A DNA stretch of 64,000 nucleotides, taken from assembly GCF_030409415.1 (NCBI RefSeq), contig NZ_JAUFPW010000012.1:62001-126000 (forward strand), in the 5' to 3' direction. Every line of letters starts with the position of its first letter. Position 1 is the first letter of the stretch. The position numbers and the translations under genes are program-made. Shown in pieces: positions 7,520 to 16,371 of the stretch. Under the pieces are notes generated by a model that searched no databases, was not told the DNA's origin, and saw only the letters and a list, made by a program, of their open reading frames with translations. The stretch is from Pedobacter aquatilis (lineage in GTDB: Bacteria > Bacteroidota > Bacteroidia > Sphingobacteriales > Sphingobacteriaceae).

Positions 7520-8512
7520 GTGAGCGATACCATAATCAGTGTAAAAAATCTAACGAAACAATATCAGGCCGAGCAAGCTGGTGGAATAAAAAACATTAGT
7601 TTTGATATTAACAGAGGTGATGTTGTAGCCATTATCGGTGAAAGCGGTAGTGGAAAATCAACCTTGTTAAAATCTATTTATGGTTTATTAAAAACCGATG
7701 AAGGCGAAATCTTCTTTGAAGATAAGCGTGTTTTAGGTCCTGATGAACAGTTAATTCCCGGGCACAAACAAATGAAAATGGTTACCCAGGATTTTTCATT
7801 GAATATCTATGCCAAGGTTTACGATAACATTGCCTCGCAGCTTTCTAATACTGATTTAAAAACCAAAGCTGAAAAGACTTTGGCAATAATGGAACACCTG
7901 CGTATCCTTCCTTTACAAAATAAAAAGATTATTGAGTTAAGCGGTGGCGAGCAACAGAGAGTAGCAATCGCTAAAGCGATGGTTGCCGATACAAAGGTTT
8001 TACTGTTGGATGAACCATTTAGTCAGGTTGATGCCTTGTTGAAAAACCAATTGAGAGCCGATATAAAGCGTGTTGCTGCAGAAACTGGCGTCACGGTTAT
8101 ACTGGTTTCTCACGACCCTGCAGATGGCTTATTTCTGGCCGACCAGTTATTGATTTTAAGGAATGGTGAACTCTTGCAAACAGGTAAGCCGTCAGAAATT
8201 TATCAACACCCTAAACATATTTATACTGCACAAATTTTGGGCAATGCGATAGTTTTAACTCGTGGCGATGCTGAAAAATTAGGTTTGAAAACCTTTGCGG
8301 CCAATGTGGTTTTTTATCCCGAATGGGCAGAAATAAATAACAATTGGAGCAGCAGGCGTTTCGAAGTAAAAGATGTTTATTATAAAGGTTTTTATGATGA
8401 ATTATTGCTGGAAAGAAATGGCGTAACCGTTCGGGCTTTGCAGTTGAATAGGGGCGAGCATAAAAAAAACGACCACGTTCAATTGAACATTAGTCGTTTT
8501 TTAGAGTTTTAG
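7520..8512 (+). CDS. ABC transporter ATP-binding protein with C-terminal accessory domain
   Basis: The 330-residue ATPase has Walker A GESGSGKST (about residues 37-45), a Q-loop (VTQDF), signature LSGGEQQRVAI, Walker B VLLLDEP and the H-loop SHD. About 95 further residues follow the nucleotide-binding domain (from about 235) and resemble the TOBE-like tails of importer ATPases of the PotA/ModC/FbpC sort. No permease or binding-protein gene is adjacent, so the substrate is unknown. Translation appears to start at GTG 7520 (MSDTIISVKNLTK); no ATG is suitably placed. It converges on the next, minus-strand lipoprotein gene with only 9 bases between stops. Confidence 0.9.
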   Translation: MSDTIISVKNLTKQYQAEQAGGIKNISFDINRGDVVAIIGESGSGKSTLLKSIYGLLKTDEGEIFFEDKRVLGPDEQLIPGHKQMKMVTQDFSLNIYAKVYDNIASQLSNTDLKTKAEKTLAIMEHLRILPLQNKKIIELSGGEQQRVAIAKAMVADTKVLLLDEPFSQVDALLKNQLRADIKRVAAETGVTVILVSHDPADGLFLADQLLILRNGELLQTGKPSEIYQHPKHIYTAQILGNAIVLTRGDAEKLGLKTFAANVVFYPEWAEINNNWSSRRFEVKDVYYKGFYDELLLERNGVTVRALQLNRGEHKKNDHVQLNISRFLEF

Positions 8513-8521
8513 TATAATTTT

Positions 8522-8932
8522 TTAATCGGCAGATGATGCAATTAATACAATTCTTGCACCAATGCTAGCTGTTGGTCTAACAGGTAATGTATTTCTATTA
8601 TTATTAAATTGAAGGTAAACCCTTATCCTACCAGGAAATGAACTATAGCTGTAAGAATCAGTTCCATAAGTAAAGGGCAAAGCGTCATAGCCATCATCAT
8701 TAAACCTTGCAAATGATAAAATTATGCCATCATCTTCATATTGCTCGATTCTGTTATCCATGATGTCTATGTAATAATAAAGTCCATTTGCATCACTTCC
8801 AGAAAGCCATTGGTTTGGTTGAATCGTTTTATAAAGCGTGATATTTGGAGTATTCTGAACAATAGTGTCCTTTTTGCAAGATGCCAAACCTAGTGTGACG
8901 ATGCAAATCATTAAAATAGTGAGCTTTTTCAT
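8522..8932 (-). CDS. Hypothetical lipoprotein
   Basis: The first residues MKKLTILMICIVTLGLASCKKD form a lipoprotein signal with lipobox LASC, so the mature protein would be acylated at Cys19. The Lys residues after the Cys are not the surface-export signal known in Bacteroidota, so an inner-leaflet or periplasmic location is more likely. The remaining about 115 residues have tyrosine-rich stretches (NGLYYYIDIM, GTDSYSYSSFPGRIRVYLQF) suggesting a small beta sandwich. I do not recognise a family. It is divergent from the DUF4230 gene. Confidence 0.75.
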   Translation of the reverse strand: MKKLTILMICIVTLGLASCKKDTIVQNTPNITLYKTIQPNQWLSGSDANGLYYYIDIMDNRIEQYEDDGIILSFARFNDDGYDALPFTYGTDSYSYSSFPGRIRVYLQFNNNRNTLPVRPTASIGARIVLIASSAD

Positions 8933-9068
8933 GTTGATTTGTGTTTAATTTGTGTGTGCTTTGCATAATACAAAACAACTGCCAAAAATTCTGAATCACA
9001 CAATGTGGATTAATAATTGTTTATCTAATACGACACAACATCGAAATTTGATTTAATAGTTTTTAACA

Positions 9069-9629
9069 ATGAGAATAATATTTAGAGTTTTACCTTGGTT
9101 AATTTTACTGGTTGCAGGCTACTTTTTTATATCGAAAAAGTTTAGCATCAACACCTCAGTTGAAAGCAAACATCAGCTTTTGGTAGAGAAAATTGAGGCT
9201 ATTGGTAAATTGGAACTTGTTCGCTATCAAATTAGTGATGTATTGGAGCATAAAAATAAAACTGATTTTCTACCCGAAGCCAGTGTTTTATTAATTGTAA
9301 AAGCAGAAGCTGTTGGTTGTATCGACCTTACAAAAATTACCAGAGATGATATCGAAATTGTTGCAGATACGGCTGTAGTAAATTTACCACAACCCGAAAT
9401 TTGTTATGTAAAAATCGACCACAAAAACTCTCGTGTGTACGATACAAAAATGGCTTTTTTCCGCGAGGCAGGATTAGTTGATGAAGCGTACAAAGCCGCT
9501 GAAAAACACGTTGCTGCTGAAGTTAAGAAATCAGATATTTTAGCACAGACAAAGAAAAATGCCTCAAATGTATTGAAGCCACTTATTCAGGGTTTAGGTT
9601 ACGAAAACGTAAGATTGACTTTTGAATAA
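9069..9629 (+). CDS. DUF4230 family membrane-anchored protein
   Basis: The 186-residue protein has one N-terminal membrane span (VLPWLILLVAGYFFI) and a soluble domain with the features I associate with DUF4230: GKLELVRYQISDVLEHK, then VGCIDLTKITRDDIEIVADTAVVNLPQPEI. The C-terminal helical part (YKAAEKHVAAEVKKS) is typical too. The molecular function of the family is not known. It stands alone and converges on the cupin gene; a 9-bp hairpin at 9649-9694 lies between the two stops and may act on both transcripts. Confidence 0.82.
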   Translation: MRIIFRVLPWLILLVAGYFFISKKFSINTSVESKHQLLVEKIEAIGKLELVRYQISDVLEHKNKTDFLPEASVLLIVKAEAVGCIDLTKITRDDIEIVADTAVVNLPQPEICYVKIDHKNSRVYDTKMAFFREAGLVDEAYKAAEKHVAAEVKKSDILAQTKKNASNVLKPLIQGLGYENVRLTFE

Positions 9630-9648
9630 TGTATTTTACCACCTAAGA

Positions 9649-9694
9649 CACTTAAGAAAACTTTAAACCTCACGTTTTGAAATTCTCTTAAGTG
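9649..9694. repeat. Inverted repeat between convergent genes, possible bidirectional terminator
   Basis: CACTTAAGA (9649-9657) and TCTTAAGTG (9686-9694) are perfect complements around a 28-nt loop, in the spacer between the DUF4230 gene and the minus-strand cupin gene. There is no strong T tract, so terminator activity is uncertain. Confidence 0.5.
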
Positions 9695-9702
9695 GTGTAA
9701 AA

Positions 9703-10053
9703 TTATTTCAAAAAATCCTGACGATGTGGATTAAACACATCGATTAGCAAACCATCTTCTAAGCAAACCACGCCATGAAAAACCATGGTTGGCGCAAAGA
9801 AAACATCGCCCTCGGTAAGGATTTTCTTATCATCGCCCATGGTTACTTCAAAACTACCTTTTGCAACGTAGCTGAGTTGTAAATGTGGATGGTTGTGAAC
9901 GCTACCAATGGCGCCTTTATCAAACGCAACTTTAACCAACATTAATTTATCATCGTAAGCCATTATTTTGCGTTTTACACCCGCACCCAAATCTTCCCAA
10001 TCGATATCGTTATCTGTAATTAGTGTTTTGTTAGTTAAATCTTTGAAATTCAT
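9703..10053 (-). CDS. Cupin-domain protein
   Basis: A 116-residue single-domain cupin. Motif 1 is visible as SVHNHPHLQLSYVAKGSFEV (metal-ligand histidines and the glutamate replaced by Gln/Leu-rich context), and motif 2 as GDVFFAPTMVFHGV with the second His. Such small cupins bind a metal and act as isomerases, dioxygenases or ligand sensors; the substrate cannot be told. It is the last minus-strand gene after the branched-chain amino acid cluster, separated from ilvA by a dispersed inverted repeat, so it may have its own promoter or be read through at lower level. Confidence 0.85.
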   Translation of the reverse strand: MNFKDLTNKTLITDNDIDWEDLGAGVKRKIMAYDDKLMLVKVAFDKGAIGSVHNHPHLQLSYVAKGSFEVTMGDDKKILTEGDVFFAPTMVFHGVVCLEDGLLIDVFNPHRQDFLK

Positions 10054-10070
10054 TGTTTAATATGGGGTAT

Positions 10071-10125
10071 GTCATGTTGAGCTTGTCGAAACGCATCTGC
10101 CGTCCTTCGACAAGCTCAGGATGAC
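10071..10125. repeat. REP-like inverted repeat, TTGTCGAA type
   Basis: Left arm 10071-10090 (core GAGCTTGTCGAA) and right arm 10106-10125 (core TTCGACAAGCTC) pair over 20 bp with two mismatches around a 15-nt loop. It lies between ilvA and the cupin gene. The same core is found at 18806-18871. Confidence 0.9.
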
Positions 10126-10188
10126 AAGTGCATAAAAATGCTTAATATTCTTTGCGAAAAACTTCGTGTCCTTTGCGGTTAACAAAGC

Positions 10189-11439
10189 TTAAACCAAATA
10201 CTCAAATAAAGTCTGGTCCTGATTCAGCTCGATAATCTCGAATTTAAAATCTTTCATGCGTTGCAATAAACTTGCATAATCCTCCTTATTCGTCAGCTCG
10301 ATGCCAACCAAAGCAGGTCCATTTTCTTTATTCGTTTTTTTAATGAACTCGAAACGCGTAATATCATCATGAGGGCCTAAAACCTCATTCACAAATAACT
10401 TTAAAGCACCCGGTCGCTGCGGAAAACGAACGATAAAGTAATGTTTCAAACCCTCAAAAAGCAAAGATTTTTCTTTGATTTCCTGCATGCGCTCGATGTC
10501 ATTATTGCCACCACTTACCACACACACAATATTTTTGCCTACAATTTGGTCTTTAACTTGTTCTAAAGCTGCAACAGACAAAGCTCCCGCAGGTTCTACT
10601 ACAATCGCATCCTCATTATAAAGTTTTAAAATCGTGGTACAAATTTGCCCTTCCGGAATTAAATAAGTCGAGCTTAGCAACTCCTTACAATATTGATAGG
10701 TAATCCATCCCATTCTTTTAACGGCAGCACCATCTACAAAACGTTCAATATTTTCAACCGTAATTGGCCCACCGTTTTTTAAAGCTTCGCTTAACGATGG
10801 CGCACCCATTGGCTCTACACCAAAAATTTTCACATCGGGTTTTACCGTTTGCAAATAAGCACTCACACCCGAAGCCAAACCGCCACCACCAACAGGTACC
10901 ACAATGGCATCTAAATCTGGTAAATCTTCAAAAATTTCCATTGCAACGGTTGCCTGTCCTTCAATCACTTTCTCATCATCAAAAGGCGGAATAAATGTCG
11001 ATGATTTTTCTTCAGAATAAATTAAAGCTTCTTTCAGGCAATCATCAAAAGTATCACCAACCAAAACAATTTCTATGTTCTCGCCACCGAACATATTTAC
11101 TTGCTTAATCTTTTGTTTAGGTGTGATCTCAGGCATAAAAATTACACCTTTAATGTTCAGTTTTTTACAAGAATAAGCTACACCTTGCGCATGGTTACCT
11201 GCACTGGCGCAAACAATTCCATTTTTTAAAGCATCAGTGTGCAGTGCGCTTATTTTGTTGTAAGCACCACGCAATTTGTACGAACGAACAATTTGTAAAT
11301 CCTCTCTTTTGAGGTAAATATTGGCATTGTACTTTAGCGATAATCCTGCGTTAAACTCCAATGGCGTACGTTTTACTACGCCTGCAAGGTTTTTAAAAGC
11401 GCTTTCAAAATCGAAAGTGTTTTTTATTGTGTCGTTCAT
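10189..11439 (-). CDS. ilvA: Threonine dehydratase (biosynthetic)
   Basis: IlvA converts threonine to 2-oxobutanoate, the first step to isoleucine. The 416-residue protein is a fold-type II PLP enzyme. The PLP lysine lies in RSYKLRGAYNK (about residue 54), and the phosphate-binding loop is VPVGGGGLASG. One ACT-like regulatory domain follows (about 330-416, HYFIVRFPQRPGALKLFV), as in the short IlvA type, whereas the E. coli enzyme has two. Feedback by isoleucine is therefore likely. It is the last pathway gene of the minus-strand ilv/leu cluster, 356 bases after leuA with a decayed repeat between them, so it may partly depend on read-through. Confidence 0.95.
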   Translation of the reverse strand: MNDTIKNTFDFESAFKNLAGVVKRTPLEFNAGLSLKYNANIYLKREDLQIVRSYKLRGAYNKISALHTDALKNGIVCASAGNHAQGVAYSCKKLNIKGVIFMPEITPKQKIKQVNMFGGENIEIVLVGDTFDDCLKEALIYSEEKSSTFIPPFDDEKVIEGQATVAMEIFEDLPDLDAIVVPVGGGGLASGVSAYLQTVKPDVKIFGVEPMGAPSLSEALKNGGPITVENIERFVDGAAVKRMGWITYQYCKELLSSTYLIPEGQICTTILKLYNEDAIVVEPAGALSVAALEQVKDQIVGKNIVCVVSGGNNDIERMQEIKEKSLLFEGLKHYFIVRFPQRPGALKLFVNEVLGPHDDITRFEFIKKTNKENGPALVGIELTNKEDYASLLQRMKDFKFEIIELNQDQTLFEYLV

Positions 11440-11795
11440 TTTTTTAGTATCAAGTAGTGAGAATCAAGTATCAAGAATTGAATCACTTTTAATCTTTTGA
11501 AAAGCAGGTTCCTGTACTTTTCGGTTAATTTAGTCCTGCTATTCGTTGCAATATTTTTTAAACATCTGTCATGCTTCAAATGTCGTCATTGCGAGCAGGA
11601 ACAATGCGGCAATCTTTCTGGTACGGATAACAAAAAATATTTCCACTGCTATCAGGTTTAATGCACCTACTTCGTTGCAAGGCATGAAGTAATCCTTTCT
11701 AAAAAAGGTTGCTTCCCCGAAATAGTGCAACAAGCTGTGCCTCGCAATTATAAAGGTCTTAATCTTTGGTTTTTAGTCTTTAATCTTTAACCTCA
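11440..11795. repeat. Gene-free spacer holding a decayed composite repeat
   Basis: This gap between leuA and ilvA has no supportable gene. It begins with short iterated words (AGTATCAAGTA at 11449 and 11474). From about 11505 it shows a degenerate copy of the longer repeat also seen near 20545 and 36445 (CTTTTCGGTTA, then TCGTTGCAAT, then CTGTCATGC). An interrupted left arm, CGTCATTGCGAG at 11584, is followed far downstream by the right-arm piece CTGTGCCTCGCAAT. Gene order suggests the ilv/leu transcript crosses this region. Confidence 0.7.
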
Positions 11796-12956
11796 CTAAG
11801 CCAAATGCAAAGCAACCAATTGATTTAAATCATTATCGTTAATGCCTTGTTTGCTATCGGCTAAAATTAAAAATTGCTTGTAAACGATGTCCAATTCTTC
11901 CTTTTCCAATTTATGGCTCAAACGGTCTAAATGGTGTTTCAAAGCTGCTCTGCCGCTTCTTGCTGTCAATACAATTGTTGCATCCGGGAAACCAACATCT
12001 TCAGGTTTAATAATTTCGTAGTTTTCACGGTTTTTTAAGAAACCATCCTGATGAATACCCGAGCTGTGCGAAAATGCATTTCCACCAACAATTGCCTTGT
12101 TCGGTTGAACAGGCATATTCATTTGGTTTCTCACCATGTGGCTCATTTCATAAAAACGAGTGGTATCAATTTGCGTGTTTAAGCCCAACGATTTATGTGT
12201 TTTCATAATCATCACCACCTCTTCCATTGATGTATTACCTGCACGCTCGCCAATACCATTTATGGTACATTCTACCTGACGGGCACCGTTCTGTAAGCCA
12301 GCAATAGAGTTTGCCGTAGCCAAACCTAAATCGTTGTGGCAGTGTACCGAGATAATGGCATTATCAATATTTTTAACATTTTCTTTCAAAAATAAAATCT
12401 TCGAACCGTATTGGCCTGGTAAGCAATAACCGTTTGTATCTGGAATATTTACAACCGTTGCACCAGCCGCAATTACCGCTTCAACCATTTTGGCTAAAAA
12501 CTCGATATCGGCTCTGCCTGCATCTTCTGCGTAAAACTCAACATCTTCTACATACTTTTTGGCATATTTTACCGCATCAACGGCACGTGCTAAAATATCT
12601 TCGCGTGTGCTGTTAAATTTATGTTTAATGTGAAAATCTGATGCACCAATACCAGTATGAATACGTGGTCTTTTGGCATAACGTAAAGCATCGGCAGCTA
12701 CATCAATATCATTTTTGTTAGCACGCGTTAAGGCGCAAATAATAGGATGATTTACTGCTTTCGATAACTCAATAACGCTGTTAAAATCACCTGGACTTGA
12801 AACTGGAAAGCCAGCTTCAATCACGTCAACACCTAAAAGCTCAAGTGATTTAGCGATTTCTACTTTTTGGTTTGTATCTAATTGGCAGCCTGGAACCTGC
12901 TCACCATCGCGTAAGGTGGTGTCGAAAATATAAACTTTGTTCGGGTCGTGAATCAT
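11796..12956 (-). CDS. leuA: 2-isopropylmalate synthase, short form
   Basis: LeuA condenses acetyl-CoA with 2-oxoisovalerate, the committing step to leucine. The TIM-barrel signature [14 protein letters not shown] starts at residue 10, and the metal-binding [13 protein letters not shown] motif follows near residue 205. At 386 residues it holds the catalytic barrel and a linker (about 275-386), but not the roughly 130-residue C-terminal leucine-sensing domain of the 520-residue E. coli enzyme. Homocitrate synthases have similar length, but the leu gene context argues for LeuA. The 10-base gap to leuB indicates tight co-transcription. Confidence 0.92.
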   Translation of the reverse strand: MIHDPNKVYIFDTTLRDGEQVPGCQLDTNQKVEIAKSLELLGVDVIEAGFPVSSPGDFNSVIELSKAVNHPIICALTRANKNDIDVAADALRYAKRPRIHTGIGASDFHIKHKFNSTREDILARAVDAVKYAKKYVEDVEFYAEDAGRADIEFLAKMVEAVIAAGATVVNIPDTNGYCLPGQYGSKILFLKENVKNIDNAIISVHCHNDLGLATANSIAGLQNGARQVECTINGIGERAGNTSMEEVVMIMKTHKSLGLNTQIDTTRFYEMSHMVRNQMNMPVQPNKAIVGGNAFSHSSGIHQDGFLKNRENYEIIKPEDVGFPDATIVLTARSGRAALKHHLDRLSHKLEKEELDIVYKQFLILADSKQGINDNDLNQLVALHLA

Positions 12957-12966
12957 AATCTTGTGT

Positions 12967-14058
12967 TTAGGAGTTGACTAATTTTTGTGATAAGAATTTT
13001 AAAACCAACTTGCCCATTTCGGCTGTGCCTAAAACTTTAAATCGGTTGGTGGTTTGGTCGGCAATATCATGCGTTCTAAAGCCTTCTTTTAAAACGGCAT
13101 CAACAGTATCAACCAATAATTTTGCTTCGTCTTTTAAGCCGAATCCAATTTCGAGCATTAAAGCTGCAGAAAGGATAGAGGCGAGCGGGTTTGCTAAATC
13201 TTTACCTGTAATATCATGCGCCGAACCGTGGATAGGCTCGAAGAAACCTGTACTTTCGCCAACTGAAGCCGAAGCAAGCATACCCATAGAACCTGCAATT
13301 TGTGAAGCCTCATCGGTAAGGATATCGCCAAACAAATTAGCCGTTAAAACCACATCAAATTTCTTTGGATTTTTGATTAACTGCATCGCAGCATTATCGA
13401 TAAACATGTGCTCCGTTTCTACATCAGGATATTGTTTAGCAATTTCCTGAACGGTTTCACGCCATAAGCGAGAACTTTCTAAAACGTTGGCTTTATCTAC
13501 CGAACACAACCTTTTACTACGTTGCTGTGCCGCTTGGTAAGCTTTATGCGCAATACGTTCAACTTCGTAGCGGTGGTAAATCATCAAATCAGAAGCGGTA
13601 TTTCTATCTTCAGAACGCGATTTTTCGCCAAAGTAAACATCACCAGTTAACTCACGGAAAAACAAAATATCAGTTCCCCTTAAAATTTCGGGTTTAATGC
13701 TTGATGCCTGAAGAAGTTCATCAAATAGTAATATCGGACGTAGATTGGCAAACAAACCCAGTTCCTTGCGTATTTTTAATAAACCTTGCTCTGGTCTAAC
13801 TTTCAAACTTGGGTCATTATCGTATTTGGCATGACCAATTGCACCAAACAGGATAGCATCGCTTTTTCTGGCTTTTTCTAATGTTTCATCAGGTAGTGGT
13901 TCGCCGGTAACTTCAATTGCCGCATGACCCATCAGAGCTTCATCAAACTCAAATTCATGTCCAAAAATCTCAGCAATTTTTTCTAATGCCGCTTTTCCCC
14001 ATGTGGTTACTTCGGGTCCGATACCATCTCCAGGTATTACTAAAATGTTCTTCTTCAT
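12967..14058 (-). CDS. leuB: 3-isopropylmalate dehydrogenase
   Basis: LeuB oxidatively decarboxylates 3-isopropylmalate with NAD+ in leucine synthesis. The 363-residue length is normal. The N-terminal [12 protein letters not shown], the [24 protein letters not shown] region with substrate-binding arginines, and [21 protein letters not shown] near residue 280 are all family hallmarks. It lies between the tandem ABC ATPase gene (100 bases upstream) and leuA (10 bases downstream), on the same strand as the rest of the cluster. Confidence 0.96.
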   Translation of the reverse strand: MKKNILVIPGDGIGPEVTTWGKAALEKIAEIFGHEFEFDEALMGHAAIEVTGEPLPDETLEKARKSDAILFGAIGHAKYDNDPSLKVRPEQGLLKIRKELGLFANLRPILLFDELLQASSIKPEILRGTDILFFRELTGDVYFGEKSRSEDRNTASDLMIYHRYEVERIAHKAYQAAQQRSKRLCSVDKANVLESSRLWRETVQEIAKQYPDVETEHMFIDNAAMQLIKNPKKFDVVLTANLFGDILTDEASQIAGSMGMLASASVGESTGFFEPIHGSAHDITGKDLANPLASILSAALMLEIGFGLKDEAKLLVDTVDAVLKEGFRTHDIADQTTNRFKVLGTAEMGKLVLKFLSQKLVNS

Positions 14059-14158
14059 TGTCGACTTCTATTGTTCCTTAGCTAATCATTTGCCACGGAA
14101 ACTCGGAATTGGGGAAAAATTGATTCCGTGTATTCGGTGTTTCCTTGGCAATTTTGCT

Positions 14159-15625
14159 TTAGCCTGGTATTTCTATATTTAAACTTTCAACGACTTTTAC
14201 CTCGCCTTTTTCTAATAATATTCTTTTTTCAATGCAGGTTGGCAGCTGCGATTCAAAATGGCCAACATAAATTAAGGTCATTCCGTTGCTGCACAGCTCG
14301 TCAATTAGTTGATTAAAATGCTGTGTTTGCTGTTGGTCTAAACCCTGGCATGGTTCATCCAGAATTAACAATTCAGGATTTTTAATTATCGTTCTCGCTA
14401 ACAAAACCAAACGTTGCTTGCCCAATGGGAGTGAGGTTAATAAGTCATTTTTCGATGCCGTTAAACCAAAATATTCAACCAATTCGTCAACTTGCTGGCT
14501 TTTGGTGTAAGGTAATTGTTGAAATAACCCAACCGTATCATAAAAACCTGAGGCAATACTTTGCCAAACCGTTGCAGTTGCATCAAAATACCAATGAAAC
14601 TCTGGCGAGATTAAACCAATATGTTGTTTTATATCCCAAATGCTTTCTCCGCTTCCACGTCTGTTGCCAAATAAATAAAGCTCGTTGGCGTAAGATTGCG
14701 GATGGTCGCCATTGATCAAACTCAACAAAGTTGATTTACCCGAACCGTTATGACCTTGCAACAGCCATTTTTCGCCTGCTTTAACTTCCCAATTAATGTT
14801 TTTAAGCACTTGTTTTTCGCCATAGCTGATGTTTACATCAACCATTTTAACGATATTTTCGGATGAATAAACTGGCGATTCCTTTAAAAAATCTGGAATT
14901 TCTCTAAGTTGTTTTTCGTCAGAAACTGAGCTGATTTTTTTGGAATCAGAAACTGAAATTTGTCCGTTTCTTATCTCCGCAAAACGATTAATAGATTCTG
15001 GAAATTCATCTTCATTAGAAATTAAAATCAATTGAACGCCACTTGCTGAAGCATCATCCAACAAAATATTTAAATTTTTTCTTGATGCAGCATCTAGTCC
15101 TGTGTAGGGTTGGTCGATAATTAGCAGCTGCGGTTTTAACCACAATGCTTTAACCAATTGTAATTTTTTGTGTTCTCCGCTTGATAACTCTATCAGTTGA
15201 GAGCTCGCGAATGATGAAAAATTTAAGGCTTCTAAAATCTGTTCAACTTTATCTAAATGCAGTTTTTTTTCTTTGCCATAGCTTACCAATTCTGCATGTA
15301 CAGTTAAGGTATCTTTCGCCTGCTGACTGGTGTAGCGCTGCTGATAATAAAAATTAGCAACACCCTCCAGGTTTTTAAATTGATACCAGCTTTCTACGAA
15401 TAAAACTTCGGCAGGTAAGTTGTTTTCTTTGAAATTGATTTTTACATTGCCAATTGCACTTTGTAAACCCGCTATTATTTTGGCTAAGGAGGTTTTTCCA
15501 CTTCCGCTTTCGCCAAATAAAACATATTGCTCACCAGTATTTATAGTCCAGTTCAAATCCTTTAGCACCGATTTTTGTTGGTGCTTTAGGTTTAAATTTT
15601 GAATACTGACGAAACTTTCTTTCAT
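14159..15625 (-). CDS. Tandem ABC ATPase (ModF/PhrA-like), first ATP site degenerate
   Basis: The 488-residue protein carries two ATP-binding domains and no membrane part. Domain 1 (about 1-230) has Walker A GESGSGKTS, signature LSSGEHKK and Walker B LLIIDQP. Domain 2 (about 260-480) has GHNGSGKST, a degenerate signature LPLGKQRL, Walker B LLILDEP and H-loop GHFES. In domain 1 the catalytic Glu after Walker B is Gln, and the H-loop position reads SNED, so that site may bind but barely hydrolyse ATP. The architecture resembles ModF/PhrA. The role is unknown; its place between leuD and leuB, inside a biosynthetic run, is odd. Confidence 0.85.
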   Translation of the reverse strand: MKESFVSIQNLNLKHQQKSVLKDLNWTINTGEQYVLFGESGSGKTSLAKIIAGLQSAIGNVKINFKENNLPAEVLFVESWYQFKNLEGVANFYYQQRYTSQQAKDTLTVHAELVSYGKEKKLHLDKVEQILEALNFSSFASSQLIELSSGEHKKLQLVKALWLKPQLLIIDQPYTGLDAASRKNLNILLDDASASGVQLILISNEDEFPESINRFAEIRNGQISVSDSKKISSVSDEKQLREIPDFLKESPVYSSENIVKMVDVNISYGEKQVLKNINWEVKAGEKWLLQGHNGSGKSTLLSLINGDHPQSYANELYLFGNRRGSGESIWDIKQHIGLISPEFHWYFDATATVWQSIASGFYDTVGLFQQLPYTKSQQVDELVEYFGLTASKNDLLTSLPLGKQRLVLLARTIIKNPELLILDEPCQGLDQQQTQHFNQLIDELCSNGMTLIYVGHFESQLPTCIEKRILLEKGEVKVVESLNIEIPG

Positions 15626-15666
15626 GGTTTCCTACGGTTTGATTAAACAGATTTTTTTATTGTTGA

Positions 15667-15692
15667 GATTGCTTCGTACCTCGCAATGACGA
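15667..15692. repeat. Single arm of the dispersed inverted repeat
   Basis: GATTGCTTCGTACCTCGCAA and the following TGACGA match one arm of the perfect palindromes at 17247-17307 and 38578-38651, but no partner arm is nearby. It lies in the 72-base gap between leuD and the tandem ABC ATPase gene and looks like a half-element left after deletion. Confidence 0.85.
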
Positions 15693-15697
15693 GTGTG

Positions 15698-16303
15698 TTA
15701 GCTTTTCTCAAATTCCTCAATCAATCCTTTTTGTGCTAAAATGAAATCGATATCATCGTAACCATTAATCAAACAAGATTTTTTGTAAGGATTAATTTCA
15801 AAAGATTCAGTCCCACCTAAATCCTCCCCAGTAGGGAGGATTTGCCCTTCAAGCGTAACCGTTTGGTTTTCTAAATCGACGGTTAAATTTGTTTTCGGGC
15901 TTGCTTCTATAGCAGTAAAAATTTGCTTTAAAAATTCTTCGCTCACCTGTATAGGAAGTAAACCATTATTTAATGCATTTCCTTTAAAAATATCGGCAAA
16001 GAAACTGCTGATAACTGCGTCAAAGCCTGCATCCTGAATGGCCCATGCGGCATGCTCACGACTGCTTCCGCAACCAAAATTTTTACCAGCAACTAAAATT
16101 TGTCCGCTGTAGGTTGGGTTGTTCATTACAAATTCTGGCTTTGGTGTATTGTCGCCATTGTAACGCCAATCGCGGAACAAATTCTCTCCAAAACCTTCAC
16201 GGGTAGTCGCTTTCAAAAACCTCGCAGGGATAATCTGGTCGGTATCGATGTTTTCTATATTTAACGGCACAACTGCCGATGTTAATTTTGTGAACTTTTT
16301 CAT
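15698..16303 (-). CDS. leuD: 3-isopropylmalate dehydratase small subunit
   Basis: LeuD is the swivelling-domain subunit that pairs with LeuC to isomerise 2- to 3-isopropylmalate. The 201 residues match the usual size. Signatures include [14 protein letters not shown] near residue 20 and [27 protein letters not shown] near residue 75. leuC lies upstream on the same strand but is split from leuD by a methyltransferase gene, unlike the usual direct leuCD order. Confidence 0.96.
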   Translation of the reverse strand: MKKFTKLTSAVVPLNIENIDTDQIIPARFLKATTREGFGENLFRDWRYNGDNTPKPEFVMNNPTYSGQILVAGKNFGCGSSREHAAWAIQDAGFDAVISSFFADIFKGNALNNGLLPIQVSEEFLKQIFTAIEASPKTNLTVDLENQTVTLEGQILPTGEDLGGTESFEINPYKKSCLINGYDDIDFILAQKGLIEEFEKS

Positions 16304-16371
16304 TGTATTAGTATCATGTAGTGAGTATCAAGTATCAAGACTGTTGTCTTTATTCTTTGCTCCTTGTTCTT

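Noticed and set aside
12974..13450. Plus-strand 158-codon frame inside leuB
   Set aside because: Antisense shadow of a gene with complete dehydrogenase motifs.
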